This document shows positions 1 to 7,832 of a stretch of DNA of 25,047 bases, one piece after another. Source of the stretch: JAJZMA01 sp021850405. GTDB taxonomy: Bacteria; Chloroflexota; Dormibacteria; Aeolococcales; Aeolococcaceae. The notes under the pieces were generated by a model, which did no database searches, was not told the DNA's origin, and saw only the letters and a program-made list of their open reading frames with translations. The position numbers and the translations under genes are program-made. The stretch's first letter is position 1; every line of letters starts with the position of its first letter. The stretch spans positions 1 to 25,047 of the forward strand of contig DAHXLU010000069.1 in NCBI GenBank assembly GCA_027365835.1, read 5' to 3'.

Positions 1-129
1 GATTCCAGTTGATCTGCTGTAAGAACGAGTGGGGGACGACTGGTGGTTCGTGACATAGTGCACCCATGATGTCAGTTGCCACACGCCCCTGGTCCTGATC
101 CAGCGTTTTCGTAACGTGATTACCGCCAT
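1..129 (-). other. Window-edge segment with possible truncated ORF
   Basis: Downstream of rsmE on the minus strand, an ATG at 129 stands directly after the two tandem TAG stops of rsmE and opens a frame that has no stop before the window edge (about 43 codons). A GGAGG lies about 11 nt upstream, inside the end of rsmE. A second minus-strand frame is also free of stops, so openness here means little. Nothing in the translation resembles a family I know. It could be the start of a co-transcribed gene or plain non-coding sequence. Confidence 0.15.
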
Positions 130-135
130 GGACTA

Positions 136-894
136 CTAGTCCTCCAGCTCCTCTGGCGCTTCTTTCCATCCCCCGGTAACCTGCCGAACCAGGGCTAGAG
201 CCAGTGGGGCCGCAACCCTGGCTCGCATGGGGCGGTTTCCAAGATGGGAAAATGCTGCCCCATATTTCTCGAGCAGCGCAACGTCCGGTGGAGCGAGCCC
301 TCCCTCTGGTCCAATCACCAGAGAGATAGCGCCGCTGGCGGGAACGGTCTCTGTCAGGGGTCGGGTGGCGGGGTGGACGTGGCAGGCAATGATGGAGGTA
401 GGGCTCTGCCGCTTGAGCGCTTCTTCAAGGGTCATAACCGGCAGTATCACCGGGATGTGGGTGCGCCAGCTGGTAGCTGCTGCATCTGCCGCAGTCTTCT
501 GCCAACGGGTGACCTGCTTGTGCCGTTTCTCTGTTGCAGACGTAAGGCTTCTCCCTGTCAGAACGGGGATTATCTCCTCGACCCCAAGCTCAGTAGCTGC
601 CGCCACCGTCAGTTCCATGTCTGAGTGCAGGATGGCCTGGAGGAGGACAACTGGCTGGGGATCCAGCTGATCTGGCTTAGCTGTTTCCTCTTCTATATCT
701 CCCTGGACCAGGTCTGGCGCTACGGCTGTCAGGCAGATGAGGTAGTCGGTGCCGGTGTGGCTGGCATAAACATGCAGCTTCTGGCCCGGCCGCATACGGA
801 GCGGTCCAGCCAGGTGGAGTGCGTCGCGCCCCCGGATATTAATCTGGTTTTGCTCCAGGGCATCGGGCGGAATCAGGAGGCGGGCCAAAGCCAT
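136..894 (-). CDS. rsmE: RsmE-family 16S rRNA (uracil1498-N3) methyltransferase, divergent
   Basis: The family methylates N3 of U1498 in 16S rRNA using S-adenosylmethionine, with a small N-terminal RNA-binding barrel and a C-terminal SPOUT knot. The 252-residue product has family length. The start at 894 gives the usual opening (M-A-L-A-R-L-L-I-P-P); an ATG at 909 is also possible, and neither has a clear ribosome binding site. Recognisable blocks are ATELGVEEIIPVLTGRS (about 100-116), RWQK (130-133) and the knot motif IGPEGGL (194-200). Several signature positions differ: the usual LRTETA is MRARVA (223-228), the QSGR-type motif is ATSWR, and the lysine-rich KGDRM-type stretch is HSDME. The fold is therefore likely, but activity and exact target are uncertain. 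The gene ends with two consecutive TAG codons and is divergent from the alpha/beta hydrolase gene. Confidence 0.85.
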   Translation of the reverse strand: MALARLLIPPDALEQNQINIRGRDALHLAGPLRMRPGQKLHVYASHTGTDYLICLTAVAPDLVQGDIEEETAKPDQLDPQPVVLLQAILHSDMELTVAAATELGVEEIIPVLTGRSLTSATEKRHKQVTRWQKTAADAAATSWRTHIPVILPVMTLEEALKRQSPTSIIACHVHPATRPLTETVPASGAISLVIGPEGGLAPPDVALLEKYGAAFSHLGNRPMRARVAAPLALALVRQVTGGWKEAPEELED

Positions 895-970
895 TACAGT
901 ATGAACCATGGGGTTGGACGCTGTGGATGCCAGGAGCCAGAAGGGCCAGAGAATCCAGGAAATCCGGAAT

Positions 971-1801
971 GTGGAGATCGGTGGAGATGTCCACCTGTCG
1001 GTTGCAGTCTCTGGGAACAGGATGGATCGGACGCTGCTTTTTATCCCTGGACTGGGAACGTCATCAGCTGTGTTTGCGACCCTGTTCAAAAATCTCGAAG
1101 GCGATTTTATGCTGATCGCGATGGACTCCAGAGGTATTGGAGACTCTTCCCCCCTGCCCCAGGTATTTTCGATGGAGGAGATGGGCGATGACGTTGCTCG
1201 TCTCATTGGTGCCATGGGTCTCTCACGGGCTGTTGTCGCTGGCTTCTCCATGGGTGGGCTCGTCGCCCAGTATGCTGCCGTCCGGCATCCCGGGATGGTG
1301 AGCGCACTCATTCTGGCGTGCACTCATCCAGGGTATGCACATGGAGTTGCCCCACCGGATGAGATAGATGATGCGTTGCGGGGGCGTGGGGCGCACACCC
1401 CGGAGGAGGCTTACCGGCGGGCGACAACGGTCCTGTATTCAGAGCGTTTTCGGCTGGGGCAGCCAGACCTGCTGGAAGCACACGTGGCAGAGAGACTTGC
1501 GCACCCTGTGCGCGGGCTTACGTTTTCAGCGCAGTACAATGCTGCACGGGCTGCCGATCCGTTTTCCGGACTGGCGAGCATACAGTGCCCAACTCTTGTA
1601 CTGCATGGCGGTCAGGACCTGGTCGTTCCAGTGGAGAACGCAAGCCTGCTCGCGGACCAGATCACCGGCTCTCGCCTGGCAGTAGAGCCGGGAGCAGGCC
1701 ATCTGTTTTTCCATGAGAACCCAGGCTGGACTGCCAGGCAGATAGAGACCTTCCTTGGCGAAGCGGAGGCCAGAGGGGTGGTGCTGTCGGCTCCGGTCTG
1801 A
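971..1801 (+). CDS. alpha/beta hydrolase
   Basis: Predicted soluble alpha/beta-hydrolase-fold enzyme of 276 residues. The oxyanion-hole segment IPGLG (25-29) is followed by the nucleophile elbow GFSMGG (Ser93), the acid in HGGQD (Asp216) and the base in GAGHLF (His244), so the catalytic triad is complete. A cap region of about 60 residues lies between strand 6 and the acid. The arrangement resembles 3-oxoadipate enol-lactonase-like hydrolases and haloperoxidase-like esterases, but the substrate cannot be told from sequence. I chose the GTG at 971 because AGGA lies about 10 nt upstream and the first beta strand begins just after it. An in-frame ATG at 908 would add 21 unconvincing residues and interlock with the alternative rsmE start. 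Confidence 0.88.
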   Translation: MEIGGDVHLSVAVSGNRMDRTLLFIPGLGTSSAVFATLFKNLEGDFMLIAMDSRGIGDSSPLPQVFSMEEMGDDVARLIGAMGLSRAVVAGFSMGGLVAQYAAVRHPGMVSALILACTHPGYAHGVAPPDEIDDALRGRGAHTPEEAYRRATTVLYSERFRLGQPDLLEAHVAERLAHPVRGLTFSAQYNAARAADPFSGLASIQCPTLVLHGGQDLVVPVENASLLADQITGSRLAVEPGAGHLFFHENPGWTARQIETFLGEAEARGVVLSAPV

Positions 1802-1909
1802 AACTGGATCAGGGTCTGGGCCGTTATCTTCGTTACCAGTGTGTATAAATATGTGTATGGATCTGGTATATCCGGAAGGCAGGGTTTTTGACTATTGAGG
1901 ACTCGGTGA

Positions 1910-3277
1910 ATGCATAAGGGCAGGTTGGTAGCGCTCTCCCTGGCTGGCCTACTCCTGGTCGCGGGTGCCGCAGATCTAGGCATAGGGTCAGTCCGCTCCG
2001 CCCAGTGGGCAAGGGATGCAACCCTTGTGCGCGAGCAGCTAACTGGAGACCAGAGCCAGGGAGCCAGTCCGGCCCAGGTTGTGCCGTTGCTGGACCAGAT
2101 GGATAAGGCGCAGCTTCCCTGGTGGTCTCCACTCTGGATCACTGCACAGCCAGACGGCATGCTGAATGCCACCCAGGTGAAGGCGCAAACCATTTATACA
2201 CAGCTGGATGAGACTGCGAGGAGGCAGGACCTGGCGGCGCTCGCCTCCTGGCACTCGTTCGAAAAGGCAAATAGCAGCTGGCTTCCCCGTAATTACGTGA
2301 CAGCAACAGCAGACTGGCAGTCAGAACTGGCTGCGGCTGGCACCCCAAGACAGCTTTCCCTTCTGGGCGAGCGCTGGGATACTACCATCGCAGCAGCACG
2401 GCATACCGTTGCCTCGGCAAAGGCTGCGGCAGCTGCCCGACTGGCAGCGGCAGGGGGTGTCACTGGCGTGCTTGGGCAAGCCAATTCTGTGCTTGCGACG
2501 GCACAGGCAGAGGGGCTTTCTACCGGGAATCTGCCTTCGCTCGCAGCACAGCTAAAGTCAGTGCTTGCTGCAGGAGGGCTTGGTACTGCTCTGTCTGCCC
2601 AGCTGCAGAGCGCCGTAGGAAGCGAGCAGACGCTCATTGACCAGAATGGCACGGCAACCGCAGTGGTGCAGGCACTGATGCCGCTTGTCGACCAGGCTGC
2701 CGCAGAGGGGACGCCAGGAGGGGGATCTGAGCTTTCCCGTTATGGTGCTATTCAGGCAGCCCTTACAGCAGCTTCCACCGCGGCACAGCTGACCTCTGTG
2801 GAACAGTCTGCCGCTGCACTGAAAACACAGGTGGCAGCTGATCTTGCGGCTAATGTATGTAATCACCCGGTTGGTGGTGGAAAGGTCATCACGATAAACC
2901 TGTCGCTGCAGGAGATGGTTTTCTACGATAACGGCTGTGAGGTCCAGGCAACCCCTGTCACTACTGGCATGGCCCAGCTACGGACCCCCACGGGTACATT
3001 CCATATTTTTGACAAGCAGAGTCCGTATGAGTTCATCTCGCCTTGGCCCCTTGGGTCGCCCTTTTACTATTATCCCAGCTGGGTGCACTGGGTTATGGAG
3101 TTTGATGCTGGTGGCTACTACATACATGACGCCCCCTGGGAGCCACCATCGCAGTTTGGCCCTGGCAGCCTCAATGGTCCTGATGCCAGCCATGGCTGTG
3201 TGCAGACGCCCACCCAGGTCATGAGCTGGGCCTATGGATGGACACCGATGGGGACGCCTGTGATTATCTCGGCATAG
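1910..3277 (+). CDS. Exported L,D-transpeptidase (YkuD domain)
   Basis: Predicted cell-wall enzyme of 455 residues that would form 3-3 peptidoglycan crosslinks or attach proteins to peptidoglycan outside the membrane. The N-terminus has a basic residue pair followed by a hydrophobic helix (about 6-22), fitting a signal peptide or membrane anchor. Residues about 35-320 form an Ala/Gln-rich, mostly helical region with no domain I recognise. From about 325 the YkuD domain begins (VITINLSLQEMVFYD) and contains the catalytic signature: His406 in YYIHDAP, then SHGC with His428 and Cys430. A GAGG 9-13 nt upstream supports the ATG. A TATAAAT at 1844-1850 could be a -10 element, but no good -35 element precedes it. 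The long helical stem may set the distance from the membrane to the wall; this is inference. Confidence 0.92.
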   Translation: MHKGRLVALSLAGLLLVAGAADLGIGSVRSAQWARDATLVREQLTGDQSQGASPAQVVPLLDQMDKAQLPWWSPLWITAQPDGMLNATQVKAQTIYTQLDETARRQDLAALASWHSFEKANSSWLPRNYVTATADWQSELAAAGTPRQLSLLGERWDTTIAAARHTVASAKAAAAARLAAAGGVTGVLGQANSVLATAQAEGLSTGNLPSLAAQLKSVLAAGGLGTALSAQLQSAVGSEQTLIDQNGTATAVVQALMPLVDQAAAEGTPGGGSELSRYGAIQAALTAASTAAQLTSVEQSAAALKTQVAADLAANVCNHPVGGGKVITINLSLQEMVFYDNGCEVQATPVTTGMAQLRTPTGTFHIFDKQSPYEFISPWPLGSPFYYYPSWVHWVMEFDAGGYYIHDAPWEPPSQFGPGSLNGPDASHGCVQTPTQVMSWAYGWTPMGTPVIISA

Positions 3278-3568
3278 GCACGCAAGCGGTCCCTGCACGC
3301 ACTACCCCGGGTTGTGGCTGGCCCACTTCTGTGCGCAGATGACTGGCAGCAATGGCATCTGGAAAGTACAAGGCTTGCTCCAATCATTGCGGTGACCAAT
3401 GGTCGCTGGGGTGAACCACATAGGGGTCTGGTTTTGGGCGCCTGTTGTCCGCCATGCCGATGTAATGTCTGATCAGCGCCAAGTCTCTTCATCTGGGGGA
3501 GCGCCTGGACCCACGTGGTTCCAGCCTTGTTGGCGTTTTAACAATGTGTCGTTGACAAGGAGAATGGT

Positions 3569-4321
3569 ATGCGAGCAGGAACTGCATCCTATGTGTCAGG
3601 GTACTGGAGGGTTTCCCAGGCAGCTGGCGCAGGAACGCCCAGGGCCAAAGCTGCCGCTACACGGTACGTAACGCTTTACAGAACCAATTTCAGTGGTGGA
3701 CTGCAGGGCGCAGTTGCAGATCATCAGCCAGTGGTCACCTTCGCTGTTACCCCACGGGGGGCGTCACTTGTGGATGGGGACCGCAGTCAGATGAAGGGGA
3801 TGCTGGAGGTTCCGGTCGTCGATCCCCAGACGCGGGTGAGCGTCAGCTTTCGTGAAAATCCACTGCGCTGGGCTGACCTGATCCCCGCCTCATACCGGGC
3901 CGGGGATTACTTTGTGCGGGTCGTGCAGGGCATACAGAGGAAAGATGTGGCAGAGCACGTGAGTAAGACCGCCAGTCAGGGTGCGGGTTGGTCCCATTAT
4001 CCTGACCAGGCTGGCCAGCGTCGCATTGAGGAAATCACTGCCAGTATTTTTATGGATCGGGTAATTATGGCTGTGGCCGGGGGAGCCACCACGATTGGTT
4101 TAGTGCACAGGCGTAGCACTATCAGGGATGTGGCAGGCTTTGCCAGAGGACTGCTGGATGCCACCAGAAATGGGTACGTCGTGTCGCTGGAAACTGGCAA
4201 TCGTACTTCCCTGCGACTTTCTCTACGGGGCAAGGTGAGGGCAGCCCAGATCATCCAGCAGACGCAAGCGCTGGATGCGCTCCGGAAGAAGTTAAGCACT
4301 AATGGGCCAGCCCTGGACTGA
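3569..4321 (+). CDS. Conserved-looking hypothetical protein
   Basis: A 250-residue protein that I do not recognise. The ATG is preceded by AAGGAG with a 6-nt spacer, which strongly supports the start. The N-terminal part is basic and Ala/Gly-rich, the middle looks like mixed beta structure (VVTFAVTP, VSVSFRENP), and the C-terminal third is helical (AAQIIQQTQALDALRKKL). There is no signal peptide and only one short hydrophobic run (VIMAVAGGATTIGLV, about 163-177), so it is probably cytosolic. The final 15 codons are duplicated 84 bp further on. The frame after the TGA stays open for 77 more codons, so the ancestral protein may have been longer. It is convergent with the RNase Y gene. The 291-nt spacer before it shows no gene, only a small inverted repeat (TTGTT/AACAA, 3527-3544) just before the start. 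Confidence 0.7.
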   Translation: MRAGTASYVSGYWRVSQAAGAGTPRAKAAATRYVTLYRTNFSGGLQGAVADHQPVVTFAVTPRGASLVDGDRSQMKGMLEVPVVDPQTRVSVSFRENPLRWADLIPASYRAGDYFVRVVQGIQRKDVAEHVSKTASQGAGWSHYPDQAGQRRIEEITASIFMDRVIMAVAGGATTIGLVHRRSTIRDVAGFARGLLDATRNGYVVSLETGNRTSLRLSLRGKVRAAQIIQQTQALDALRKKLSTNGPALD

Positions 4322-4399
4322 CCTGCGGCGCGGTTTGTAGTTGCCCCTGCTGGGCTGGACGCGATCCGGAAGAAGTTACGTACTAAAGGGCCAGTCCTG
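4271..4399 (+). repeat. Imperfect in-frame direct repeat, 84-bp period
   Basis: The segments 4271-4315 and 4355-4399 match at about 39 of 45 bases. Their offset is 84 bp, exactly 28 codons. Copy 1 encodes the last residues of the upstream protein (LDALRKKLSTNGPAL). Copy 2 lies past its TGA stop and, in the same frame, encodes LDAIRKKLRTKGPVL. Most differences conserve or mildly change the amino acids. Confidence 0.85.
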
Positions 4400-4547
4400 A
4401 TTCTTTCCCCTATGGCTGGACGCCCGGCAGTGATTTCGGTCCTGGACTGGGGGGAGTGGACCGGTCGTGCTTCGGTGGTGGTGCGCAATTCGGGGAAAAT
4501 GCGGGTATTTTGTCTCTGCCTGGCCGGGCCAAGCCGTCGGCAAGAGG

Positions 4548-6071
4548 TTACTTGACGTTTGCAGTGGCTGTGGTCTCCCTGATCACAGTTACCTTGATCA
4601 TGCCTGGATAGTTCATCTCGGCCTCTATCTCCTTGGCGATTTCGCCACATAGAGGCGCCACATCTGCATCTTTTACGATTGTTGGTTTTACCGAGATGCG
4701 GACCTCCCTTCCTGCCTGAAGCGGGAACGCACGCTCGACTCCACGGTGCCTGGTCGCAATCTCCTGAAGCTGTTCCAGACGGGCAAGATAGGCAGTCATG
4801 GTGTCACGACGGGCGCCTGGGCGGGATGCCGATACTGCATCGGCACATATCGTGAGCAGCGCCAGCTGGGTGGATGGCTCAACATCAAAGTGGTGCGCCT
4901 TTACTGCATGGGTTATCTCGGGCGAAACTCCGAGTAGGTCGAGCAGCTCTCCACCAATAATCGCATGAGAGCCTTCCACCGAGTGGTCCACTGCCTTGCC
5001 CACGTCATGCAGAAAACCAGCAAGCCGTGCTGTATGACTGTCGAGCCCCAGCTCGGCGGCCAGCACCTGGCAGACAAACCCAGTCTCCTTGCAATGCAGG
5101 AGCGCGTTCTGCCCGTATGAAAACCGGTAGTTGAGTGTTCCCAGAAGATCGGCAAGCTCAGAGCGTCCCTCAATCTGTATTTCCCACATCGCGCGTTCTC
5201 CAAGCAGGTGAACGTCATTTGCAAGCTTGCTTCTGCTGGATTGCACCAGAGCCGGCACTGCCAGCGCATCCAGCTGACGCTCTGCAAGCTCCAGGCTTAC
5301 CTGACGCCCCAGCTCACGGGCAATGGGGTCCATTGTGCGCAGGCTTGCTGCTCCCCGCTCCTGGTCTATGGCAAACTCGGCACCAGTCTCCTTGGCCAGC
5401 TCTTCGAGCGCTTGTTGCAGCTTGCCTGCTTTTTCCTCCTCTGTCTGGTCGAGTGGAATGGCCGAGGTGCGCGGGACACCGTCGAAATGGGAAGACGACT
5501 GCCGCTCGATGGCCTCATTCAGTACCCTTCTGGCGGCAGCCGTGGGATCATCTGCAGCAAGCTCAACAGCACGTGCAACCCGGCTCTGTTTCTCCGAGGA
5601 CAGCTCCTGCTCGAGACGCTGCAGTACCTGGTTTGCCGCCTCTTCCCGTGGGAGGCCGGATGTCTGTGCAAGGACATCCACTATCCTGCTTTTTTCCTCC
5701 TTGATCTTCTCTATGCTATCGAGCAATTCGGCATTGGTGGCGCGGTAAGAACGCCTGCGGTCTTCCAGCTTGCGTCGCTGCTCCTGGGTCTGGGCCTCCT
5801 GGTCTGCTACAAGATCAAAGAGGGTATTTAGTGTTTCCTCCCGCAGGCCCAGTTCTTCTGTGGCCAGTTCCTTCGCCCGTTTGGCCTGCTCCCTGGCGCG
5901 CGCTGTTATCTCGGAAGCTTCGCGCCTGGCCTGGGCCAGAAGCGCATTGCTGTCTCCCCCATCTGCAGAAGTACCGCCACCGCGCCGGTGGGCGGAAAGG
6001 GCCATCTTCACCATCGCTGCTGTGACAGCAACAAGAATGATGCAGGCAACAAGCAGGAGGAGGGGCAGCAT
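4548..6071 (-). CDS. rny: Ribonuclease Y (degenerate KH domain)
   Basis: Membrane-anchored endoribonuclease that starts mRNA decay. The 507-residue product has the family length and order: one N-terminal transmembrane helix (1-24), a long charged coiled coil (about 40-190), a KH-position segment (about 205-265), then an HD domain with FLHDVGKAVDH (His355, Asp356) and EGSHAIIGGELL. The C-terminus follows the family closely (FPLQAGREVRI, NYPGMIKVTVIRET). The oddity is in the KH segment: where RNase Y normally carries the RNA-binding IIGREGRN loop, this protein reads KAGKLQQALEEL, so the GXXG is gone. The start is the ATG 6 nt after the stop of the LysR gene, so the two are very probably one transcript. 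RNA binding may rely on other surfaces; the nuclease site looks intact. Confidence 0.93.
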   Translation of the reverse strand: MLPLLLLVACIILVAVTAAMVKMALSAHRRGGGTSADGGDSNALLAQARREASEITARAREQAKRAKELATEELGLREETLNTLFDLVADQEAQTQEQRRKLEDRRRSYRATNAELLDSIEKIKEEKSRIVDVLAQTSGLPREEAANQVLQRLEQELSSEKQSRVARAVELAADDPTAAARRVLNEAIERQSSSHFDGVPRTSAIPLDQTEEEKAGKLQQALEELAKETGAEFAIDQERGAASLRTMDPIARELGRQVSLELAERQLDALAVPALVQSSRSKLANDVHLLGERAMWEIQIEGRSELADLLGTLNYRFSYGQNALLHCKETGFVCQVLAAELGLDSHTARLAGFLHDVGKAVDHSVEGSHAIIGGELLDLLGVSPEITHAVKAHHFDVEPSTQLALLTICADAVSASRPGARRDTMTAYLARLEQLQEIATRHRGVERAFPLQAGREVRISVKPTIVKDADVAPLCGEIAKEIEAEMNYPGMIKVTVIRETTATANVK

Positions 6072-6077
6072 TGGTAG

Positions 6078-7064
6078 CTAGTGTACGACGGCAGGGGAGC
6101 GGGTGGGCGGCGGAGGAGACCCAGCAGCCTTTTTCGCGGTGGATGCAGCCGGATCAGGCACCTGCGACATTCCCAGGGCTGCAGCCTCGTCTATGAGGCG
6201 CTGCGAGAACAGACCTGCGGCTGGAGGCAGGAGCCTGCGACGGTCCCAGCACAGCACCATGGTTCTTTTGATTAGCGTCCCAGATATTGGCACAACCACC
6301 ACTTTCGTGCCAGAGAGTGGCAGCGGCAGTGGAAGAAGGCTGTTGCCCAGGCCGGAGCTTACCAGGCTCTGGACAATCGCCAGGTCATCCCCTTCGTACC
6401 GCACCTGCAGGGCGATGCCGGCACTTGCAAACGCCTCCTCAATTACCTGGCGCAGTCCAAACCGTGCCCGGGGGAGAATCAGCGGTTCGGCCGCAAGCTG
6501 CTCCAGTGTGCACGAAGTTGCCGCAGCCAGGGGATGGTTGGGCGCCACTACTGCTGCCAGCTGCTCCTCAAAGAGGGGCACCACCTCAAGATCCTTGATC
6601 CCCAGCGGCGGGGGACCAGCAATTCCAAGATCCAGCTCCCCATTCATGATGCCGTGGGTGAGCTCAGGGATCGTCCTCTGTGAGAGGGTAAAGCGTACAG
6701 AGGGGTAGTCGGCGAGGAATGCTGCAATGCGCTCTGGGAGCCATCGCAGTCCGACTGTATGCAGAAAGCCCAGATGCACTTCTCCCGTTTCCGGAGAAAC
6801 ACTGCCCTGCGCCTCTGCTATCGCATCCCGCAATTCGTTAAGCAGCCTCCGCGAGCGGTGGGCAAATCGTGTTCCTGCTGGCGTGAGACGCACGCTTCTA
6901 CCCACCCGTTCAAACAGGGGCACTCCCACCTCCTCCTCCAGGCGCGCTATCTTTCTGGAGATGGTTGACTGCTCGGCGTTCATTCCATCCGCCGTGCGAC
7001 CCAGATGTTCTGTATCTGCAGCCAGGAGGAAGGTTTGCAGAATATCGGAATTGATGCGGTCCAT
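6078..7064 (-). CDS. LysR-family transcriptional regulator
   Basis: A 328-residue DNA-binding regulator. Residues 1-64 form the winged helix-turn-helix (SDILQTFLLAADTEHLGRTA, then STISRKIARLEEEVGVPLFER), and about 90-295 form the periplasmic-binding-like effector domain (GEVHLGFLHTVG, DLGIAGPP). The last 30 residues are a Pro/Ala-rich tail. The effector is unknown. The ATG at 7064 has no Shine-Dalgarno sequence. A TTGACA on the minus strand (7100-7095) with a 17-nt spacer would put the transcript start at or next to the ATG, so a leaderless message is possible, although the matching -10 is poor. It is followed after 6 nt by RNase Y and is divergent from a small gene at 7163, the usual geometry for a LysR regulator that controls itself and its neighbour. 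Confidence 0.93.
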   Translation of the reverse strand: MDRINSDILQTFLLAADTEHLGRTADGMNAEQSTISRKIARLEEEVGVPLFERVGRSVRLTPAGTRFAHRSRRLLNELRDAIAEAQGSVSPETGEVHLGFLHTVGLRWLPERIAAFLADYPSVRFTLSQRTIPELTHGIMNGELDLGIAGPPPLGIKDLEVVPLFEEQLAAVVAPNHPLAAATSCTLEQLAAEPLILPRARFGLRQVIEEAFASAGIALQVRYEGDDLAIVQSLVSSGLGNSLLPLPLPLSGTKVVVVPISGTLIKRTMVLCWDRRRLLPPAAGLFSQRLIDEAAALGMSQVPDPAASTAKKAAGSPPPPTRSPAVVH

Positions 7065-7066
7065 GC

Positions 7067-7101
7067 ATCAATTTGACATGAAACGTGCTATTGATGTCAA
7101 T
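7067..7101. promoter_or_regulatory. Probable LysR operator / divergent promoter
   Basis: TTGACAT (7073-7079) and ATGTCAA (7094-7100) are perfect inverted repeats with a 14-nt spacer. ATTGATGTCAAT (7090-7101) is itself a palindrome, and ATCAAT (7067-7072) mirrors ATTGAT (7090-7095). Each arm also supplies a consensus TTGACA -35 box, one per strand, each followed at 17 nt by a weak hexamer (GTCAAT on plus, GTCAAA on minus). An operator that overlaps both promoters fits LysR self-control and shared control of the divergent gene. Confidence 0.65.
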
Positions 7102-7162
7102 ACGTCAGGGGGCTTACGCTCAGGTCACACGGTTTGAAGACAGGATTTAGTGGGGCATTTTA

Positions 7163-7567
7163 ATGTTGATTGAAGCAGCGACAGTAGAGGTGCATGCCGC
7201 CAGGCATCGCCATCGCCGGGATATCCAGGAACGGGGTCGGCTTCGGCGTCTGATCGAACGGGTCGATCAGGTTATCGAGGCGTGTGAAGAGACCCATCTC
7301 CAGGGAATCAAGGAGGTTCCGGATGACCTGCGCAGCATGTCGGCAAGGGTGTTCACGGTAGCGCGCCGGTCAGTGCGTCTTACGGGCGACCAGGCTGCAT
7401 TTGATGCGGTCGTGGAGATCGAGGCCCGGCGCCAGCTCAAGATTACCGAGGTTATGGACTGCCTCTGGGCGGTACAGGAAGTGGTCTTTGATCTGATGCT
7501 CCCCTGGCGCGCTGAGCTTCCTGAAGACGTCGATCCTTCCGAGCTGTCTACTTTCAGCGCAGCCTGA
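7163..7567 (+). CDS. Small helical hypothetical protein
   Basis: A 134-residue, Arg/Glu-rich protein that I do not recognise. It is predicted to be almost wholly helical (RRDIQERGRLRRLIERVDQV, then a second block around VVEIEARRQLKITEVMDCLW) and has no signal peptide or membrane segment. It is transcribed away from the LysR gene across the shared palindrome, so it is a candidate target of that regulator. The ATG at 7163 has only a weak GTGGGG about 7-10 nt upstream. A later ATG at 7193, with AGAGG close by, is the alternative start. Confidence 0.55.
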   Translation: MLIEAATVEVHAARHRHRRDIQERGRLRRLIERVDQVIEACEETHLQGIKEVPDDLRSMSARVFTVARRSVRLTGDQAAFDAVVEIEARRQLKITEVMDCLWAVQEVVFDLMLPWRAELPEDVDPSELSTFSAA

Positions 7568-7832
7568 TAGTAGCTCAGCTGCGCCCCGGTTGAGCCGGGT
7601 TGGTCCTGCAGACGGGGCGGGCCGCACAAGCTTATGGAGCTGTGCTTTTTGCGGTTGGGTCCGCTGGGCCGCAGCGGCATACCCTGGGCACTGGTGGAGG
7701 TTGGCGTTTTGCTATGCACCAGCTTATGGTTAGGGAGGCTGAATCAGGAGCGCACTGGCAACTGGATCGGGTAACTCTTCAGCGGGGGCGGCAGCTGGGA
7801 GGTGTTATTGCGGTTGGGCTAAACCCGTGCCC
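7568..7832. other. Convergent spacer with small hairpins
   Basis: This lies between two convergent genes. It holds the hairpin CCCGG/CCGGG (7585-7599) and the perfect 6-bp hairpin CCGCTG/CAGCGG with a 5-nt loop (7661-7677), neither followed by a T run, plus an 11-bp direct repeat TTGCGGTTGGG at 7649-7659 and 7808-7818. A 78-codon plus-strand frame (7600-7836) crosses it but has no convincing ribosome binding site and no recognisable product. Confidence 0.4.

Noticed and set aside
907..910. Interlocked start codons of rsmE (ATG at 909, minus) and the hydrolase (ATG at 908, plus) within one CCATGG
   Set aside because: Neither has a ribosome binding site, and better starts exist for both (894 and 971), so the overlap is probably chance.
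3997..4650. 217-codon minus-strand frame opposite the hypothetical gene
   Set aside because: Its repeated NFFR-x-ASS segments are only the antisense of the 84-bp direct repeat, and it overlaps the end of RNase Y.
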